Positions 8,047 to 16,834 of a stretch of DNA of 64,000 nt are shown in pieces. The stretch covers positions 62,001 to 126,000 of the forward strand of contig CAKSWT010000004.1 of assembly GCA_934512135.1 (NCBI GenBank), written 5' to 3'. Source of the DNA: an uncultured Oscillospiraceae bacterium. GTDB lineage: Bacteria > Bacillota > Clostridia > Oscillospirales > Oscillospiraceae. Position 1 is the first letter of the stretch, and every line of letters begins with the position of its first letter. Under the pieces are notes generated by a model, which saw only the letters and a program-made list of their open reading frames with translations, was not told the origin of the DNA and did no database searches. The position numbers and the translations under genes are program-made.

Positions 8047-9018
8047 TTGAAGAAATTTGCCTCGCTTCTGCTGGCCGCCCTGATGGTCTGCTCCATGGCC
8101 GCCTGCGGAACTTCTGAAGACACCACATCCTCTGCGCCGGCCGCCTCCCAGGCTCCCGCTGCCCAGACTGCCTCCGCCGCTTCCGAAACCCAGGCACCTA
8201 CCGAGACTCCCGCCGCTTCCGTAACCGAGGAGGCTTCCGTTCAGGAGGAGACTCCGGTGCTGGACGCTGCGGAAATTCAGGTGTTCATCGCCGCCTCCCT
8301 GGGCAATGCGTTCCAGGACATTGTGGCGCTCTACAACCAGTCCCAGCCCAATGTGACCATCACCCTGAACGCAGACTCCTCCGGCACCCTGCTGACCCAG
8401 ATCGAGGAGGGCTTCTCCTGCGACATCTTCTTCTCCGCCGCCACCAAGCAGATGGACGCCCTGGAGAAGGACGGCCTGGTGGTAGAGGGCACCCGTGTGG
8501 ATCTGCTGAAAAACCAGCTGGCCCTCATCACCTATAAGGATTCCGGCACTGCTGTAACCGGCCTGGAAAATCTCTCCGAGGCCTCCTCCATGGCGCTGGC
8601 CGACGGCTCCGTTCCTGCCGGCAAGTACACCCGGAAGGCGCTGCAGGGGCTTGGCATTCTGGATGCCTCTCTGGAGCCCGCCGACATCACCTCTCAGGAG
8701 GTTTCCGACGCCCTGGGCGGTCTGACCATCAACGAGACCTCCAACGTCTCCAAGACCCTGGAGGCTGTGGCCGAGGGCTCCAACGAGGTGGGTACCGTAT
8801 ATTACTCCGATGCCTATTCCCGGATCAACGACATTGAGATTATCGAGATGGTCCCCAGCGATCTCACCGGCAGCATTGTGTATCCCATGTGCCGGGTGCA
8901 GAATGCCGAGGCCGGCGACCCGGAGACTGCCGCCGCCGACAACTTCTTCGCATTCCTGCAGACCCCTGCGGTTATGGAGATCTTCGAGACCTACATGTTC
9001 CTGAACAACGCAGGCTAA
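8047..9018 (+). CDS. modA: Molybdate ABC transporter, substrate-binding lipoprotein ModA
   Basis: This is a 323-residue lipoprotein that captures molybdate (or tungstate) outside the membrane. The signal peptide MKKFASLLLAALMVCSMAAC ends in a lipobox, with Cys20 as the acylated residue. An Ala/Ser/Thr/Glu/Pro-rich tether runs to about residue 75. The mature domain starts with IQVFIAASLGNAFQDI and contains IEEGFSCDIFFSAATKQMD, typical of ModA. Translation starts at TTG 8047 behind AAAGGA. It is the first gene of modABC, divergent from the molybdoenzyme operon. A hairpin just after the gene may keep modA expressed above modBC. Confidence 0.92.
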   Translation: MKKFASLLLAALMVCSMAACGTSEDTTSSAPAASQAPAAQTASAASETQAPTETPAASVTEEASVQEETPVLDAAEIQVFIAASLGNAFQDIVALYNQSQPNVTITLNADSSGTLLTQIEEGFSCDIFFSAATKQMDALEKDGLVVEGTRVDLLKNQLALITYKDSGTAVTGLENLSEASSMALADGSVPAGKYTRKALQGLGILDASLEPADITSQEVSDALGGLTINETSNVSKTLEAVAEGSNEVGTVYYSDAYSRINDIEIIEMVPSDLTGSIVYPMCRVQNAEAGDPETAAADNFFAFLQTPAVMEIFETYMFLNNAG

Positions 9019-9048
9019 TCGCCCCGGCGTTTTGGTTCCTACAAACAC

Positions 9049-9077
9049 AAAGGGGATGGTGTCTGCCATCCCCTTTT
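9049..9077 (+). terminator. Partial terminator between modA and modB
   Basis: AAAGGGGATGG, a 6-nt loop and CCATCCCCTTTT form a stem with a T-run. It lies inside the operon 20 nt before the modB start, as is common where the binding protein must be made in excess. Confidence 0.75.
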
Positions 9078-9097
9078 CTCCGTAAGAGGTGACAGAT

Positions 9098-9799
9098 TTG
9101 GATAATCTCATGGACGTACTGAAAACCCTGGACTGGTCCCCCCTGCTGATTTCCCTGAAAACCGGCGTAGTGGCCACGGTGATCTGTTTCTTTTTGGGGC
9201 TGTTTGCCGCTAGAAAGGTGCTGAAGCTGGGAGGTCGTGCCAGAGCGGTGGTGGACGGAATTCTCACCCTGCCCATGGTGCTCCCGCCTACCGTCGCAGG
9301 CTTCTTTTTGCTGCTGATTTTCTCCCTGCGGCGCCCCTTTGGCTCCTTTCTCTATCAGCAGATGGGCATCAAGGTGGTGCAGACCTGGCTTGGCTGTATC
9401 TTTGCCGCCTCTGTGATTGCCTTTCCCCTGATGTATCGAAACGCCCGGGCGGCCTTTGAACAGGTGGATGTCAACCTGATCTACGCTGGTCGGACGCTGG
9501 GTATGTCCGAGCTGGAGATCTTCTGGCGGGTCATTGTTCCCTCTGCTGGACCGGGCATTGCCTCGGGTACCATTTTGACCTTTGCCCGGGCTCTGGGAGA
9601 GTACGGCGCCACCTCCATGCTGGCCGGTAATATCGCCGGAAAAACCGGCACCATCTCCCAGAAAATCGCCACTGCCATCTCCCAAAACGGAGATTATCTC
9701 ACCGCCGGCGTTTGGGTGGTTATTGTGCTGCTGATTGCCTTTTTCATTGTGTTTCTCATGAATCTGATCACAGGCGGCAAACACGGAAGGCGGTGGTAA
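9098..9799 (+). CDS. modB: Molybdate ABC transporter permease ModB
   Basis: This is a 233-residue inner-membrane permease with about five hydrophobic spans. The segment beginning FEQVDVNLIYAGRTLGMSEL and ending in the coupling motif PSAGPGIASGTILTFARALG contains the EAA-type loop that docks on the ATPase. I chose TTG 9098, with GAGGTG 6 nt upstream; the GTG at 9089 sits on the Shine-Dalgarno sequence itself. It is followed by modC with a 1-nt gap. Confidence 0.92.
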   Translation: MDNLMDVLKTLDWSPLLISLKTGVVATVICFFLGLFAARKVLKLGGRARAVVDGILTLPMVLPPTVAGFFLLLIFSLRRPFGSFLYQQMGIKVVQTWLGCIFAASVIAFPLMYRNARAAFEQVDVNLIYAGRTLGMSELEIFWRVIVPSAGPGIASGTILTFARALGEYGATSMLAGNIAGKTGTISQKIATAISQNGDYLTAGVWVVIVLLIAFFIVFLMNLITGGKHGRRW

Positions 9800-9800
9800 T

Positions 9801-10850
9801 ATGATTGAGGTACAAATTGAGAAATCCTTTGGGTCCTTTCACTTAAATGTGGAATTTTCCGCAGGAAACGAGGTTCTGGCCCTTCTGGGCGGCTCCGGCT
9901 CCGGGAAAAGCTTGACCCTTCGGGCCATTGCCGGAGTGGAAACCCCGGACCGAGGCCGCATTGTGGTGGATGACATCGTATTCTTCGACAGCGAGCGGCA
10001 CATCAATTTGACGCCGCAGCAGCGTCAAGTGGGCCTATTGTTTCAAAATTACGCCCTGTTCCCCACCATGACCGTGCTGCAAAACATTATGACAGGGGTC
10101 CGCACCGGGACCAAGGCGCAAAAGCGGCAGGTGGCCCTGGAGGCCCTGGAGCGCTTTGAACTCTCCGGACTGGGAGACCGCACCCCGGGACAGCTCTCCG
10201 GCGGCCAGCAGCAGCGGGCTGCCCTGGCCCGAATTCTGGTGGGTCAGCCCCGGATTCTTATGCTGGACGAGCCCTTCTCCGCCCTGGATTCCCACCTGAG
10301 AGACCAGATGGAACAGGAGGTTCTGGCCATCATCCGAGACTTTGCCGGAACCACCCTGCTGGTGAGCCACAGCCGGGACGAGGTGTTCCGCATGGCCCAA
10401 CGGGTGGCGGTATACCACAGCGGCCACATTGACGCACTGGACGAAAAACACGCCCTGTTCCGGGACCCAAAAACCTATCGTGCCGCTCTGCTCACAGGCT
10501 GCAAAAACTTCAGCAGAATTTCCCACTGCACCACGACTCAGGGACAGACCCGGTTTCATGCAGACGACTGGGACCTGGACTTTTCCGTAGACGGCACCCA
10601 CAGCGGGCAGGTGGCAGGCATTCGAGGCCACCACATAGAGCTTGCCTGTTCCCCCGGTCCCAACACCTTTTCTCTGGAGGTCTCCGACATCATTGAGGAT
10701 ACCTTTGAGTATGTCCTGCTGCTGCGAAGACCGGGACACACCGGCCCCGCCATTCACTGGATGCTGCCCAAAAGCGTTTACCCAGCCCCTCCCCAGGGAA
10801 CCGTCATGGTGCGTTTCCCCCAGGAGTCCCTGATGCTGCTGGAGCCGTAA
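9801..10850 (+). CDS. modC: Molybdate ABC transporter ATPase ModC
   Basis: This 349-residue ATPase energises molybdate import. Walker A is GGSGSGKS near residue 33, the signature is LSGGQQQRAALARIL, Walker B is ILMLDEPFSALD, and the H-loop is LVSHSRDE. The C-terminal part after residue about 235 is long enough for the TOBE/Mop-like molybdate-binding domain that gives feedback inhibition in this family. It starts at ATG 9801, 1 nt after modB. Confidence 0.92.
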   Translation: MIEVQIEKSFGSFHLNVEFSAGNEVLALLGGSGSGKSLTLRAIAGVETPDRGRIVVDDIVFFDSERHINLTPQQRQVGLLFQNYALFPTMTVLQNIMTGVRTGTKAQKRQVALEALERFELSGLGDRTPGQLSGGQQQRAALARILVGQPRILMLDEPFSALDSHLRDQMEQEVLAIIRDFAGTTLLVSHSRDEVFRMAQRVAVYHSGHIDALDEKHALFRDPKTYRAALLTGCKNFSRISHCTTTQGQTRFHADDWDLDFSVDGTHSGQVAGIRGHHIELACSPGPNTFSLEVSDIIEDTFEYVLLLRRPGHTGPAIHWMLPKSVYPAPPQGTVMVRFPQESLMLLEP

Positions 10851-10861
10851 GAACCCCTCCG

Positions 10862-10895
10862 CGGCCATTCTTCTCTATGGGAAGAGTGGCCGTTT
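10862..10895 (+). terminator. Terminator of modABC
   Basis: CGGCCATTCTTC, a 7-nt loop and GAAGAGTGGCCG followed by TTT, 12 nt after the modC stop. Confidence 0.7.
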
Positions 10896-10973
10896 GGTCT
10901 GCCCTACGGGGTCAAAATCCTCCTCCGGAACTGCCGGAAAATTATTCTCCGGCATTGTGCTGAAAAACCTTCG

Positions 10974-11017
10974 GTTACAACCGAAAGTTTTTGGCTTGAT
11001 TCCCGCCTGGTTGTGAC
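10974..11017 (+). promoter_or_regulatory. Candidate LysR operator upstream of MFS carrier 1
   Basis: GTTACAA at 10974-10980 is followed by TTGTGAC at 11011-11017, an imperfect inverted pair directly abutting the -35 element. The same heptamer recurs three times in the LysR/MFS2 divergent region near 13.9 kb. Shared control by the LysR regulator at 12957-13844 is inferred. Confidence 0.45.
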
Positions 11018-11046
11018 TAGACAAGATGCATAACCAGTGATATAAT
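11018..11046 (+). promoter_or_regulatory. Promoter of MFS carrier 1
   Basis: TAGACA, 17 nt, TATAAT, 50 nt upstream of the TTG start at 11097. Confidence 0.65.
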
Positions 11047-11096
11047 AGGCCTGTTGAATATTGAAAACCAAATAAGAAGTGAAAGAGGGATTTTCA

Positions 11097-12353
11097 TTGA
11101 AAAATCGTAAGAATCCATGGATCTCCATCGTCGCCTGTCTGGTGGTTCAGCTGTGCGTCGGTATCCTGTACCTCTGGAGTGCCTTTAAGGGCAATATCAT
11201 TGCCGCTTACTCCGTCGGTGCAGACGAGGCCACTGCCGCCGGCATCAAGACCGCCGCCGGAATGGTCTCCTCCTACATGATCTTCGCCTTTGTGTTTGGC
11301 AACCTGATCGGCGGTTTCCTCAACGACAAGAAGGGTCCCAAGCTCACCTGCTTTGCCGGTGTGATTCTCTTCTCTGCCGGTGTGGCCATCTCCGCCTTTG
11401 TCAAGAGCATTGCCCTGCTGGACTTCACCTACGCCATTATGGCCGGTCTCGGCTCCGGCTTTGCCTACGGCGCCTGCATCTCCTGCATTCAGAAGTGGCT
11501 GCCTCACAAGCGGGGTCTGGCCTCCGGTCTGGCTTGCTCGGCCTTTGGTCTGTCCACCGTGGTGTTCACCCCTGTGTCCAACTGGCTGATGAACCTCAAC
11601 AAGGACGCCTCCGGCATTGTGAACTTCACCCCTGTGTTCCTGACCCTGGCCGCTGTCTTTGCCGTGCTGGGTCTGATTGCCTGCTGCTTTATCTCCCTGC
11701 CTGACGAGGAGTACATCAAGAGCCTGAACCTGCCCAAGGCCGCTGCCTCTACCAATCAGAACTACACCCTGGGCCAGGCCATGAAGGTTCCCGCCTTCTG
11801 GTGTCTGTTCTTCTCCATTTTCTTCATCAACGGAACCTGGAACCTGTGCGTGCCCCTGATTAAGGACCTGGGCGTACAGCGGGGACTCACCGAGTCCCTG
11901 GCCATTGCCTGCGTATCCTTTACCGGCATCACCAATGCCCTGGGCCGTCTGGTGATGGCCTCCCTGTCGGATAAGCTGGGCCGTACCAACACCATGTATG
12001 TGCTCTGCGGTCTGACCCTGGTTGGCGCCATTTTGATGACCTTCATCGGCGGCTATGGCTATTTCGCCACCATCGCCCTGATTGCCTTTGCCTACGGCGG
12101 CCCCTCTGCGCTGAACGCCGCGCTGTGCACCGACCTGTTTGGACCCAAGAACTCCGGCACCAACTACGGCGTGGCCATGCTGGCTCTGGGCTTCAGCTCC
12201 ATCTTCTTTAACTTTGTTTCCGGCAGCATTCTCCATGCCACCGTGGAAAACGTCACCTCCACCTTTGTCATGGGCGCCATCACCGCTGTGATTCCCGTGC
12301 TGCTGATGCTCTATATCACCAATTACCTGAAAAAAAGATCTGCTTCCAATTAA
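11097..12353 (+). CDS. MFS transporter, oxalate:formate antiporter (OFA)-type family, copy 1
   Basis: This is a 418-residue polytopic membrane protein with about 12 hydrophobic spans. The first span, VVQLCVGILYLWSAFKGNI, and the motif GLGSGFAYG followed by CISCIQKWLPHKRGLASGLA, are characteristic of OFA carriers for small carboxylates. Start: TTG 11097 with AGAGGG about 7 nt upstream; a GTG at 11079 is less likely. The promoter and hairpin on either side make it monocistronic. Together with the related carrier at 14047 it brackets a LysR regulator. An aromatic or short carboxylate substrate is inferred from the surrounding catabolic genes only. Confidence 0.85.
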   Translation: MKNRKNPWISIVACLVVQLCVGILYLWSAFKGNIIAAYSVGADEATAAGIKTAAGMVSSYMIFAFVFGNLIGGFLNDKKGPKLTCFAGVILFSAGVAISAFVKSIALLDFTYAIMAGLGSGFAYGACISCIQKWLPHKRGLASGLACSAFGLSTVVFTPVSNWLMNLNKDASGIVNFTPVFLTLAAVFAVLGLIACCFISLPDEEYIKSLNLPKAAASTNQNYTLGQAMKVPAFWCLFFSIFFINGTWNLCVPLIKDLGVQRGLTESLAIACVSFTGITNALGRLVMASLSDKLGRTNTMYVLCGLTLVGAILMTFIGGYGYFATIALIAFAYGGPSALNAALCTDLFGPKNSGTNYGVAMLALGFSSIFFNFVSGSILHATVENVTSTFVMGAITAVIPVLLMLYITNYLKKRSASN

Positions 12354-12358
12354 GCTAT

Positions 12359-12386
12359 AGCAGCCTTCGCTTCGGCGAAGGCTGCT
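12359..12386 (+). terminator. Terminator of MFS carrier 1
   Basis: AGCAGCCTTCGC, TTCG tetraloop, GCGAAGGCTGCT, directly after the stop. A TATAAT at 12411-12416 downstream is probably the -10 of the thioesterase gene; no good -35 is visible. Confidence 0.75.
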
Positions 12387-12445
12387 GTGTCTATTCTTCG
12401 GTTTTTATGGTATAATAGGAGAAAATGAATTACGGAGGCAAGATC

Positions 12446-12865
12446 ATGATCACCGAAACCACCATTGATGTCCGCTACCCCGACTGTGACCCCATGGGGA
12501 TCGTTCACCACGCCGTCTATCCCATCTGGTACGAAATGGCCCGGATGGACTTCTTCGCAAAAATGGGCTTCTCCTATTCCGACATGCACGCCCTGGGCAT
12601 CAACCCGCCCCTGGTGGAGCTGGACCTCAAGTACCGCGCCCCCGCCACCTATCCCGGCACCGTCACCGTCAAGACCCGTATGACCGCCTATGCCCCCAAG
12701 AAGCTGGAACTCCAGTATGAGACCTGGTTTGAGGGCCGGCTCTGCGGCACCGCCCGGACCTTTCATATCTGGACCGGCCCCGATATGAAAAGCCTCAATA
12801 TGCAGGAGGCTCTGCCTGAGATCTACGAGAAAATTCAGTGGGCCTATGAGGGGCCCTCCGACTGA
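12446..12865 (+). CDS. Hot-dog fold acyl-CoA thioesterase (4HBT/YbgC type)
   Basis: This 139-residue protein probably hydrolyses an acyl- or aroyl-CoA. The N-terminal motif VRYPDCDPMGIVHHAVYPIW contains the catalytic Asp region of the 4-hydroxybenzoyl-CoA thioesterase family (YxDxDxxGxVxxxxY). Start: ATG 12446 with GGAGG 7 nt upstream; an ATG at 12425 precedes that site and is rejected. It sits between two transporters and converges on a LysR gene, so involvement in the same catabolic island is plausible. YbgC-like general housekeeping is the alternative. Confidence 0.85.
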   Translation: MITETTIDVRYPDCDPMGIVHHAVYPIWYEMARMDFFAKMGFSYSDMHALGINPPLVELDLKYRAPATYPGTVTVKTRMTAYAPKKLELQYETWFEGRLCGTARTFHIWTGPDMKSLNMQEALPEIYEKIQWAYEGPSD

Positions 12866-12908
12866 GAACTTCCCCTCGTATTTCTAGCTACAACCATTTC
12901 GATGTTGT

Positions 12909-12948
12909 AATACCCCGGCTACGTCCTTTTCGACGTAGCCGGGGTATT
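12909..12948. terminator. Bidirectional terminator between thioesterase and LysR genes
   Basis: A 17-bp stem (AATACCCCGGCTACGTC with its complement) and a 6-nt loop stand between convergent genes. A smaller hairpin (ACAAC...GTTGT) lies just before it. Confidence 0.85.
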
Positions 12949-12956
12949 TGTACATT

Positions 12957-13844
12957 TTACTGATGGACCTGCTCCAGCACCGAGGCGAACGCCGCAACCG
13001 CCGGGTTCTCCTGGTCCTCATGCCAGAAGCACAGCAGCTCCTCGGTCACCCCAATGTCATAGCATTTAAGCTCACTGTGCAGGCTCATCCGGGAGAGCAT
13101 GGTGGACACCAGCACTCCCTGGCCAAACTCCGTGGCCATATAGGCCGACTCCAAATTGGGGGAAATCACGATTTCCGAGGGGCTGAATCCCAACTCCCGG
13201 CACTGACGCCGGGCCCGGTTTTTGCTCTCCGACAGGGACTCCCGGCTGGACGCAGCTTTAATAAAAGGCTCATGGCGGAAATCATCCACTGTAGCGTGGT
13301 CCGTGGCCTTTGGATTATCCGGAGACACCAGCAGCACCAGGGGCGTGTCCATGACCTTCAGCTTGCGCAGCCCGGTGCTTTTGGGGGCAAACTCCTTGTA
13401 GGTGATGATAAGATCCAGTTTTCGGTTTAAAAACAGCTCATTGAGTTCATATTGCGGGTGCCGTTCCCCCACAAATTTCAGGGACGGATTTCCCTGCTGG
13501 ACCAGCCGAAGGGCCTTTCCAATGCTGGATGAGATCTCCAGCCACTCCAAATAGCCAATGTGGAGGGCGTTGTACATATTGTTGTAAAACTGCTTGGTCT
13601 CCTCCATCACCGCGTCATATTTCTGGCTCATTTCCTTAAAAAAGCTGTAGAACCGCTCTCCCGCCTTGGTGAGCATCACATAATGATGGGTCCGGATAAA
13701 CAGCTGGAACCCCAGATCCTCCTCCATTTTGGCAATATACTTGCTCACAGACTGCTGGGTCATATACATGATCTTGGCGGCCTCTGTAAAGCTCAGGGTC
13801 TGGGCCACCGTCAAAAAGCATCGAATCGCCGCTTCGTTGAGCAT
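12957..13844 (-). CDS. LysR-family transcriptional regulator
   Basis: This is a 295-residue DNA-binding regulator. Residues 1-60 form the winged HTH (AAIRCFLTVAQTLSFTEAAK, then MTQQSVSKYIAKMEEDLG), followed by a type 2 periplasmic-binding effector domain. Start: ATG 13844 with AAAGGAAG 8 nt upstream. It is divergent from MFS carrier 2 and shares with both MFS promoters repeated GTTACAA half-sites, so it probably controls both carriers in response to a small carboxylate or aromatic inducer. Confidence 0.88.
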   Translation of the reverse strand: MLNEAAIRCFLTVAQTLSFTEAAKIMYMTQQSVSKYIAKMEEDLGFQLFIRTHHYVMLTKAGERFYSFFKEMSQKYDAVMEETKQFYNNMYNALHIGYLEWLEISSSIGKALRLVQQGNPSLKFVGERHPQYELNELFLNRKLDLIITYKEFAPKSTGLRKLKVMDTPLVLLVSPDNPKATDHATVDDFRHEPFIKAASSRESLSESKNRARRQCRELGFSPSEIVISPNLESAYMATEFGQGVLVSTMLSRMSLHSELKCYDIGVTEELLCFWHEDQENPAVAAFASVLEQVHQ

Positions 13845-13913
13845 TCTGACCACTTCCTTTCCCATAGAAAAATCCACGAAGTTCTATCAATAGTATAGCA
13901 CAAGCTCCGTCCG

Positions 13914-13960
13914 GTTACAACTATTTTTTCGTTTGTAACAGCCATGTCAGGTTGTTACAA
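13914..13960. promoter_or_regulatory. Candidate LysR operator in the LysR/MFS2 divergent region
   Basis: GTTACAA (13914-13920) and its complement TTGTAAC (13933-13939) form an interrupted dyad with a 12-nt spacer. A third GTTACAA copy lies at 13954-13960. This is the expected position for autoregulated LysR sites. Confidence 0.5.
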
Positions 13961-14046
13961 ACATCGAAATAAGTGCTTGCGTTTGCCGTGCAGCATACTA
14001 TAATGGAGGTGTTGAACGAATACTTATTACAAAGGAGCGTTACATT

Positions 14047-15258
14047 TTGAAGGAACAACACCAAAAAATCACTTGTCTGATTTCCGGCCTTCTCATCATG
14101 CTCTGTGTCGGCATTTTGTATATGTGGTCGGTTTTTCAGCCCTATGTTGTCAGCGAAAAGGGGTGGAACCCCGGAGATGTGGCAATGACCTCTGCCCTGA
14201 TGATTGCCTGCTTTGTGCTGGGCAATATTCTCGGCGGTCTGGTCCAGCAGAAGGTGAAGCCTCGAATCATTTGCATTGTGGGCAGCACCATGTTTGCTCT
14301 GGGCATGTACCTGACCTCGCTGCTTCCCGCCTCCAGCCCCAGGCTGATTTATCTCACCTATTCTCTGATTTCCGGACTGGGCTGCGGCTTTGTGTACTGC
14401 ACCGTGCTCTACGCCCTGCAAAAATGGTTTGCCGCCCAGACCGGCCTCATCACCGGGCTGACGGTGTCCTGCTTTGGTCTGTCCGTGGTGATTCTGTCCC
14501 CCATTGCGGAAAAAATGCTGGCCACCCTGGGCGTCTCGGAAACCTTCCGGATCTTTGCCCTGATATTCCTGGTGGTCTGCGTTCTCTGTTCTCTGGGCAT
14601 CACCCAGCCGGATCCCAAGTATTACATGCACGAGGCCCAGAAGGTTCTTCGGGCGGATGAATTCAAGCAGTTCACCCCCAAGGAGATGGTAAAAACTCCG
14701 CTGTATTACTTCCTTGTGTTCTCCATGTTTCTGTCCTCTGCCGCCTATTTGGTGATTATCCCCTACATCAAAACCATCGCCACCGAGCGTTCCATGTCCA
14801 CCGGCATGGCTCTGGCTGCCGTCATGTGCACCGGAATTGCCAGCGCTTTGGGCCGCATCCTGGCCCCCACGATCTCCGATCGCTTTGGCCGCACCAACTC
14901 CATTATCGGGTGCTGTGTGATCTCCGCCCTGGCGTGTCTGCTGATGATCCCTGCCACCGGCCCGCTGTACATCCTGGCGGTGTTTCTCATCGCCTTCACC
15001 TACGGCGGCACCTCCGGCATCAACCCGGTGATTTCCACAGAACTCTTTGGCGCCGCAAACTCCGGCACCAACTACGGCCTGGTAATGGTCTCCATTGCGG
15101 CCTCCTCTGTGGTTTTTGGCAAGGTGGCCTCGATAGTGGGAGGAACCGGGTCCTTTACTCCGGTGCTGATTCTCAGTGCCGTAGTCAGTGTCGTACCTAT
15201 GATTCTCATGCGGGGGATGCACAACTTCTGTATGTCCCACGGCGGAAAGAACATATGA
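14047..15258 (+). CDS. MFS transporter, OFA-type family, copy 2
   Basis: This is a 403-residue membrane carrier with about 12 spans, paralogous to the carrier at 11097. The first span IMLCVGILYMWSVFQPYVV and SGLGCGFVYCTVLYALQKWF match it position for position. Translation starts at TTG 14047 behind AAAGGAG. It is divergent from the LysR gene and ends just before a repeat element and a convergent SSS symporter gene. The two OFA copies may take up and release different acids (substrate in, product out), which is inference. Confidence 0.85.
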   Translation: MKEQHQKITCLISGLLIMLCVGILYMWSVFQPYVVSEKGWNPGDVAMTSALMIACFVLGNILGGLVQQKVKPRIICIVGSTMFALGMYLTSLLPASSPRLIYLTYSLISGLGCGFVYCTVLYALQKWFAAQTGLITGLTVSCFGLSVVILSPIAEKMLATLGVSETFRIFALIFLVVCVLCSLGITQPDPKYYMHEAQKVLRADEFKQFTPKEMVKTPLYYFLVFSMFLSSAAYLVIIPYIKTIATERSMSTGMALAAVMCTGIASALGRILAPTISDRFGRTNSIIGCCVISALACLLMIPATGPLYILAVFLIAFTYGGTSGINPVISTELFGAANSGTNYGLVMVSIAASSVVFGKVASIVGGTGSFTPVLILSAVVSVVPMILMRGMHNFCMSHGGKNI

Positions 15259-15274
15259 CCCTTCACCGCTTTTT

Positions 15275-15380
15275 AAAAAACTCGTAGCGTTTCGCCGCCA
15301 CAGCGGCGAAGGGGCGCATAAAAATGCGCGCATCGGGCCGCAATCTCTATGTCGGAAAAGCCGGAAGGCTTTTCCGACAG
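15275..15380. repeat. Intergenic palindromic repeat, copy 1
   Basis: Three modules: a CTCGTAGCGTTTCG arm with hairpin TTCGCCGCCACAGCGGCGAA; AAAAATGCGCGCATC followed by GGGCCGCAA; and a 13-bp stem TGTCGGAAAAGCC/GGAA/GGCTTTTCCGACA (15350-15379). The same modules recur near 34.0 and 53.5 kb. It lies between convergent genes and may also terminate the MFS transcript. Confidence 0.7.
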
Positions 15381-15385
15381 TCCCA

Positions 15386-15407
15386 GGGGCCGGGGTTTCC
15401 CGGCCCC
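15386..15407 (-). terminator. Terminator of the SSS symporter gene
   Basis: GGGGCCGGG and CCCGGCCCC with a short loop, 4 nt beyond the stop at 15412 of the minus-strand gene. There is no long T-run. Confidence 0.5.
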
Positions 15408-15411
15408 TTCC

Positions 15412-16806
15412 TTACGCCTGCTTCAAGCTGCCGACCTTGGACTTCCGGTAAATGCCCCCACAGACCATCAGCACCACGCTGACCGCAATTCCCACAAACA
15501 GCGGGTCAAAGGGCAGCCCTGCCAGTTTTCCCACCAGCACCGCCACAGGTCCTGTGATAATCGCCACCACGGCAAATCTGGGGTCCACCTTTCCCGGGAA
15601 GAACAGTGCCGCACACAGCGGCGCAAACACCGCCGCCGCCCGAAGTCCCATGGACATAAAGGCAAAGCCCAGAATCAGATCTCCCAGGGAGCCGCTGGAC
15701 AGAATGCACGCCAAGATCAGAATCAGCACAATCCAGGTTTTTCCCAGCAGTCTCTGCTTGGCTGCTCCGTCAAATTTGTGGGTCAGGCGATCCACAATAT
15801 CCTCGTTGATGATAAAGGAAATTCCAAGGGCCAATCCGGCGCCGGTGCCTACCACTGCCACAAACAGCGTTCCCAGCACAATGCCGCTGAACACCGGCGG
15901 CATATACTCCATGACAAAGCTGGTCAGTGCCGTCTTTGCCACAATGCCGGGATGCGTCGCCCGCATAAACAGTCCCACCAAAATGCCGCCAATGCCAATG
16001 GGGGGAATCAGGCAGGTGGAGATCAGCGCCCCCACCCGGGCCGCCCGATCGGACTTGCTCCACAGCACCGCCTGCGCGTAGGTCTGGGTGGTGAGCACCC
16101 CCAGCAGCAGAGATACCCCGGCGCCCAGATCCGTCCCCAGGCCTCTGGCGAACAGGTTAAAGAAGTGAATCCCCTGGGAATTGTCGATGGTGTGGACCAC
16201 ATCCACAAAGCCGCCTACCCCTCCGGTAAGCCGCAGCACCAGAAAGCCGCTGCCGATCATGGCAATATAGAGAAGTGCCAGCTTCAGAATACCCACCATG
16301 CCTGCACCCTTTGCCCCGCCGATCACCACATAGAGGATCATAAAGACGGTGGTGATAATCAGCTCCATCTTCAGCCCCATGTCCGGGAACAGCACCGCCA
16401 GCACGGCGGATGCGGCGATCATCTGGGAAATAATATTGATGAAGGTGCCCACTGCGCTGAGAATGGAGGCAGAAACGCCTGCGGTGGCCCCAAATTCATT
16501 GTTAATCATTCCCACCAGGGTATGCCCGCCGTTGTGGCGGAAGGGCCCCACAAAGCCCAGGGCCAGCACCAGACAGGAGATACCGCCTCCCAGGGTAAAC
16601 CACCAGGCCGACATACCGTAGTCATATGCCAGCTGTGCCGTACCTACCGTGGAGGATCCTCCCACCAGGGTTCCCATAATAATACCAGCCACCACAACAG
16701 AGCCGTTCTTTTGGCCAGCCTTCTTGTTTTTCATGCCGGAATAGACACTCAGACCCAGAATCAACAAAATGGTCAGAATCATTCCCGCAAGCTGCAAAGG
16801 GTTCAT
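15412..16806 (-). CDS. Sodium:solute symporter (SSS) family transporter
   Basis: This is a 464-residue membrane protein with about 13 hydrophobic segments. The segment MGTLVGGSSTVGTAQLAYDYG and the following GISCLVLALGFVGPF are typical of the SSS/pantothenate-acetate symporter fold. Start: ATG 16806 with GAGGTG upstream; the ATG at 16827 lies before that site. It lies downstream of the DUF3870 gene on the same strand but is separated from it by a strong hairpin with a T-run, so its level may be set by read-through. As part of the cluster it is a candidate uptake system for the substrate. Confidence 0.87.
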   Translation of the reverse strand: MNPLQLAGMILTILLILGLSVYSGMKNKKAGQKNGSVVVAGIIMGTLVGGSSTVGTAQLAYDYGMSAWWFTLGGGISCLVLALGFVGPFRHNGGHTLVGMINNEFGATAGVSASILSAVGTFINIISQMIAASAVLAVLFPDMGLKMELIITTVFMILYVVIGGAKGAGMVGILKLALLYIAMIGSGFLVLRLTGGVGGFVDVVHTIDNSQGIHFFNLFARGLGTDLGAGVSLLLGVLTTQTYAQAVLWSKSDRAARVGALISTCLIPPIGIGGILVGLFMRATHPGIVAKTALTSFVMEYMPPVFSGIVLGTLFVAVVGTGAGLALGISFIINEDIVDRLTHKFDGAAKQRLLGKTWIVLILILACILSSGSLGDLILGFAFMSMGLRAAAVFAPLCAALFFPGKVDPRFAVVAIITGPVAVLVGKLAGLPFDPLFVGIAVSVVLMVCGGIYRKSKVGSLKQA

Positions 16807-16834
16807 GTACTCACACCTCATTATCATTTCTCTA

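Noticed and set aside
13921..15333. 470-codon minus-strand frame rich in His, Gly and Asn
   Set aside because: Shadow of MFS carrier 2; no start signal or family features.
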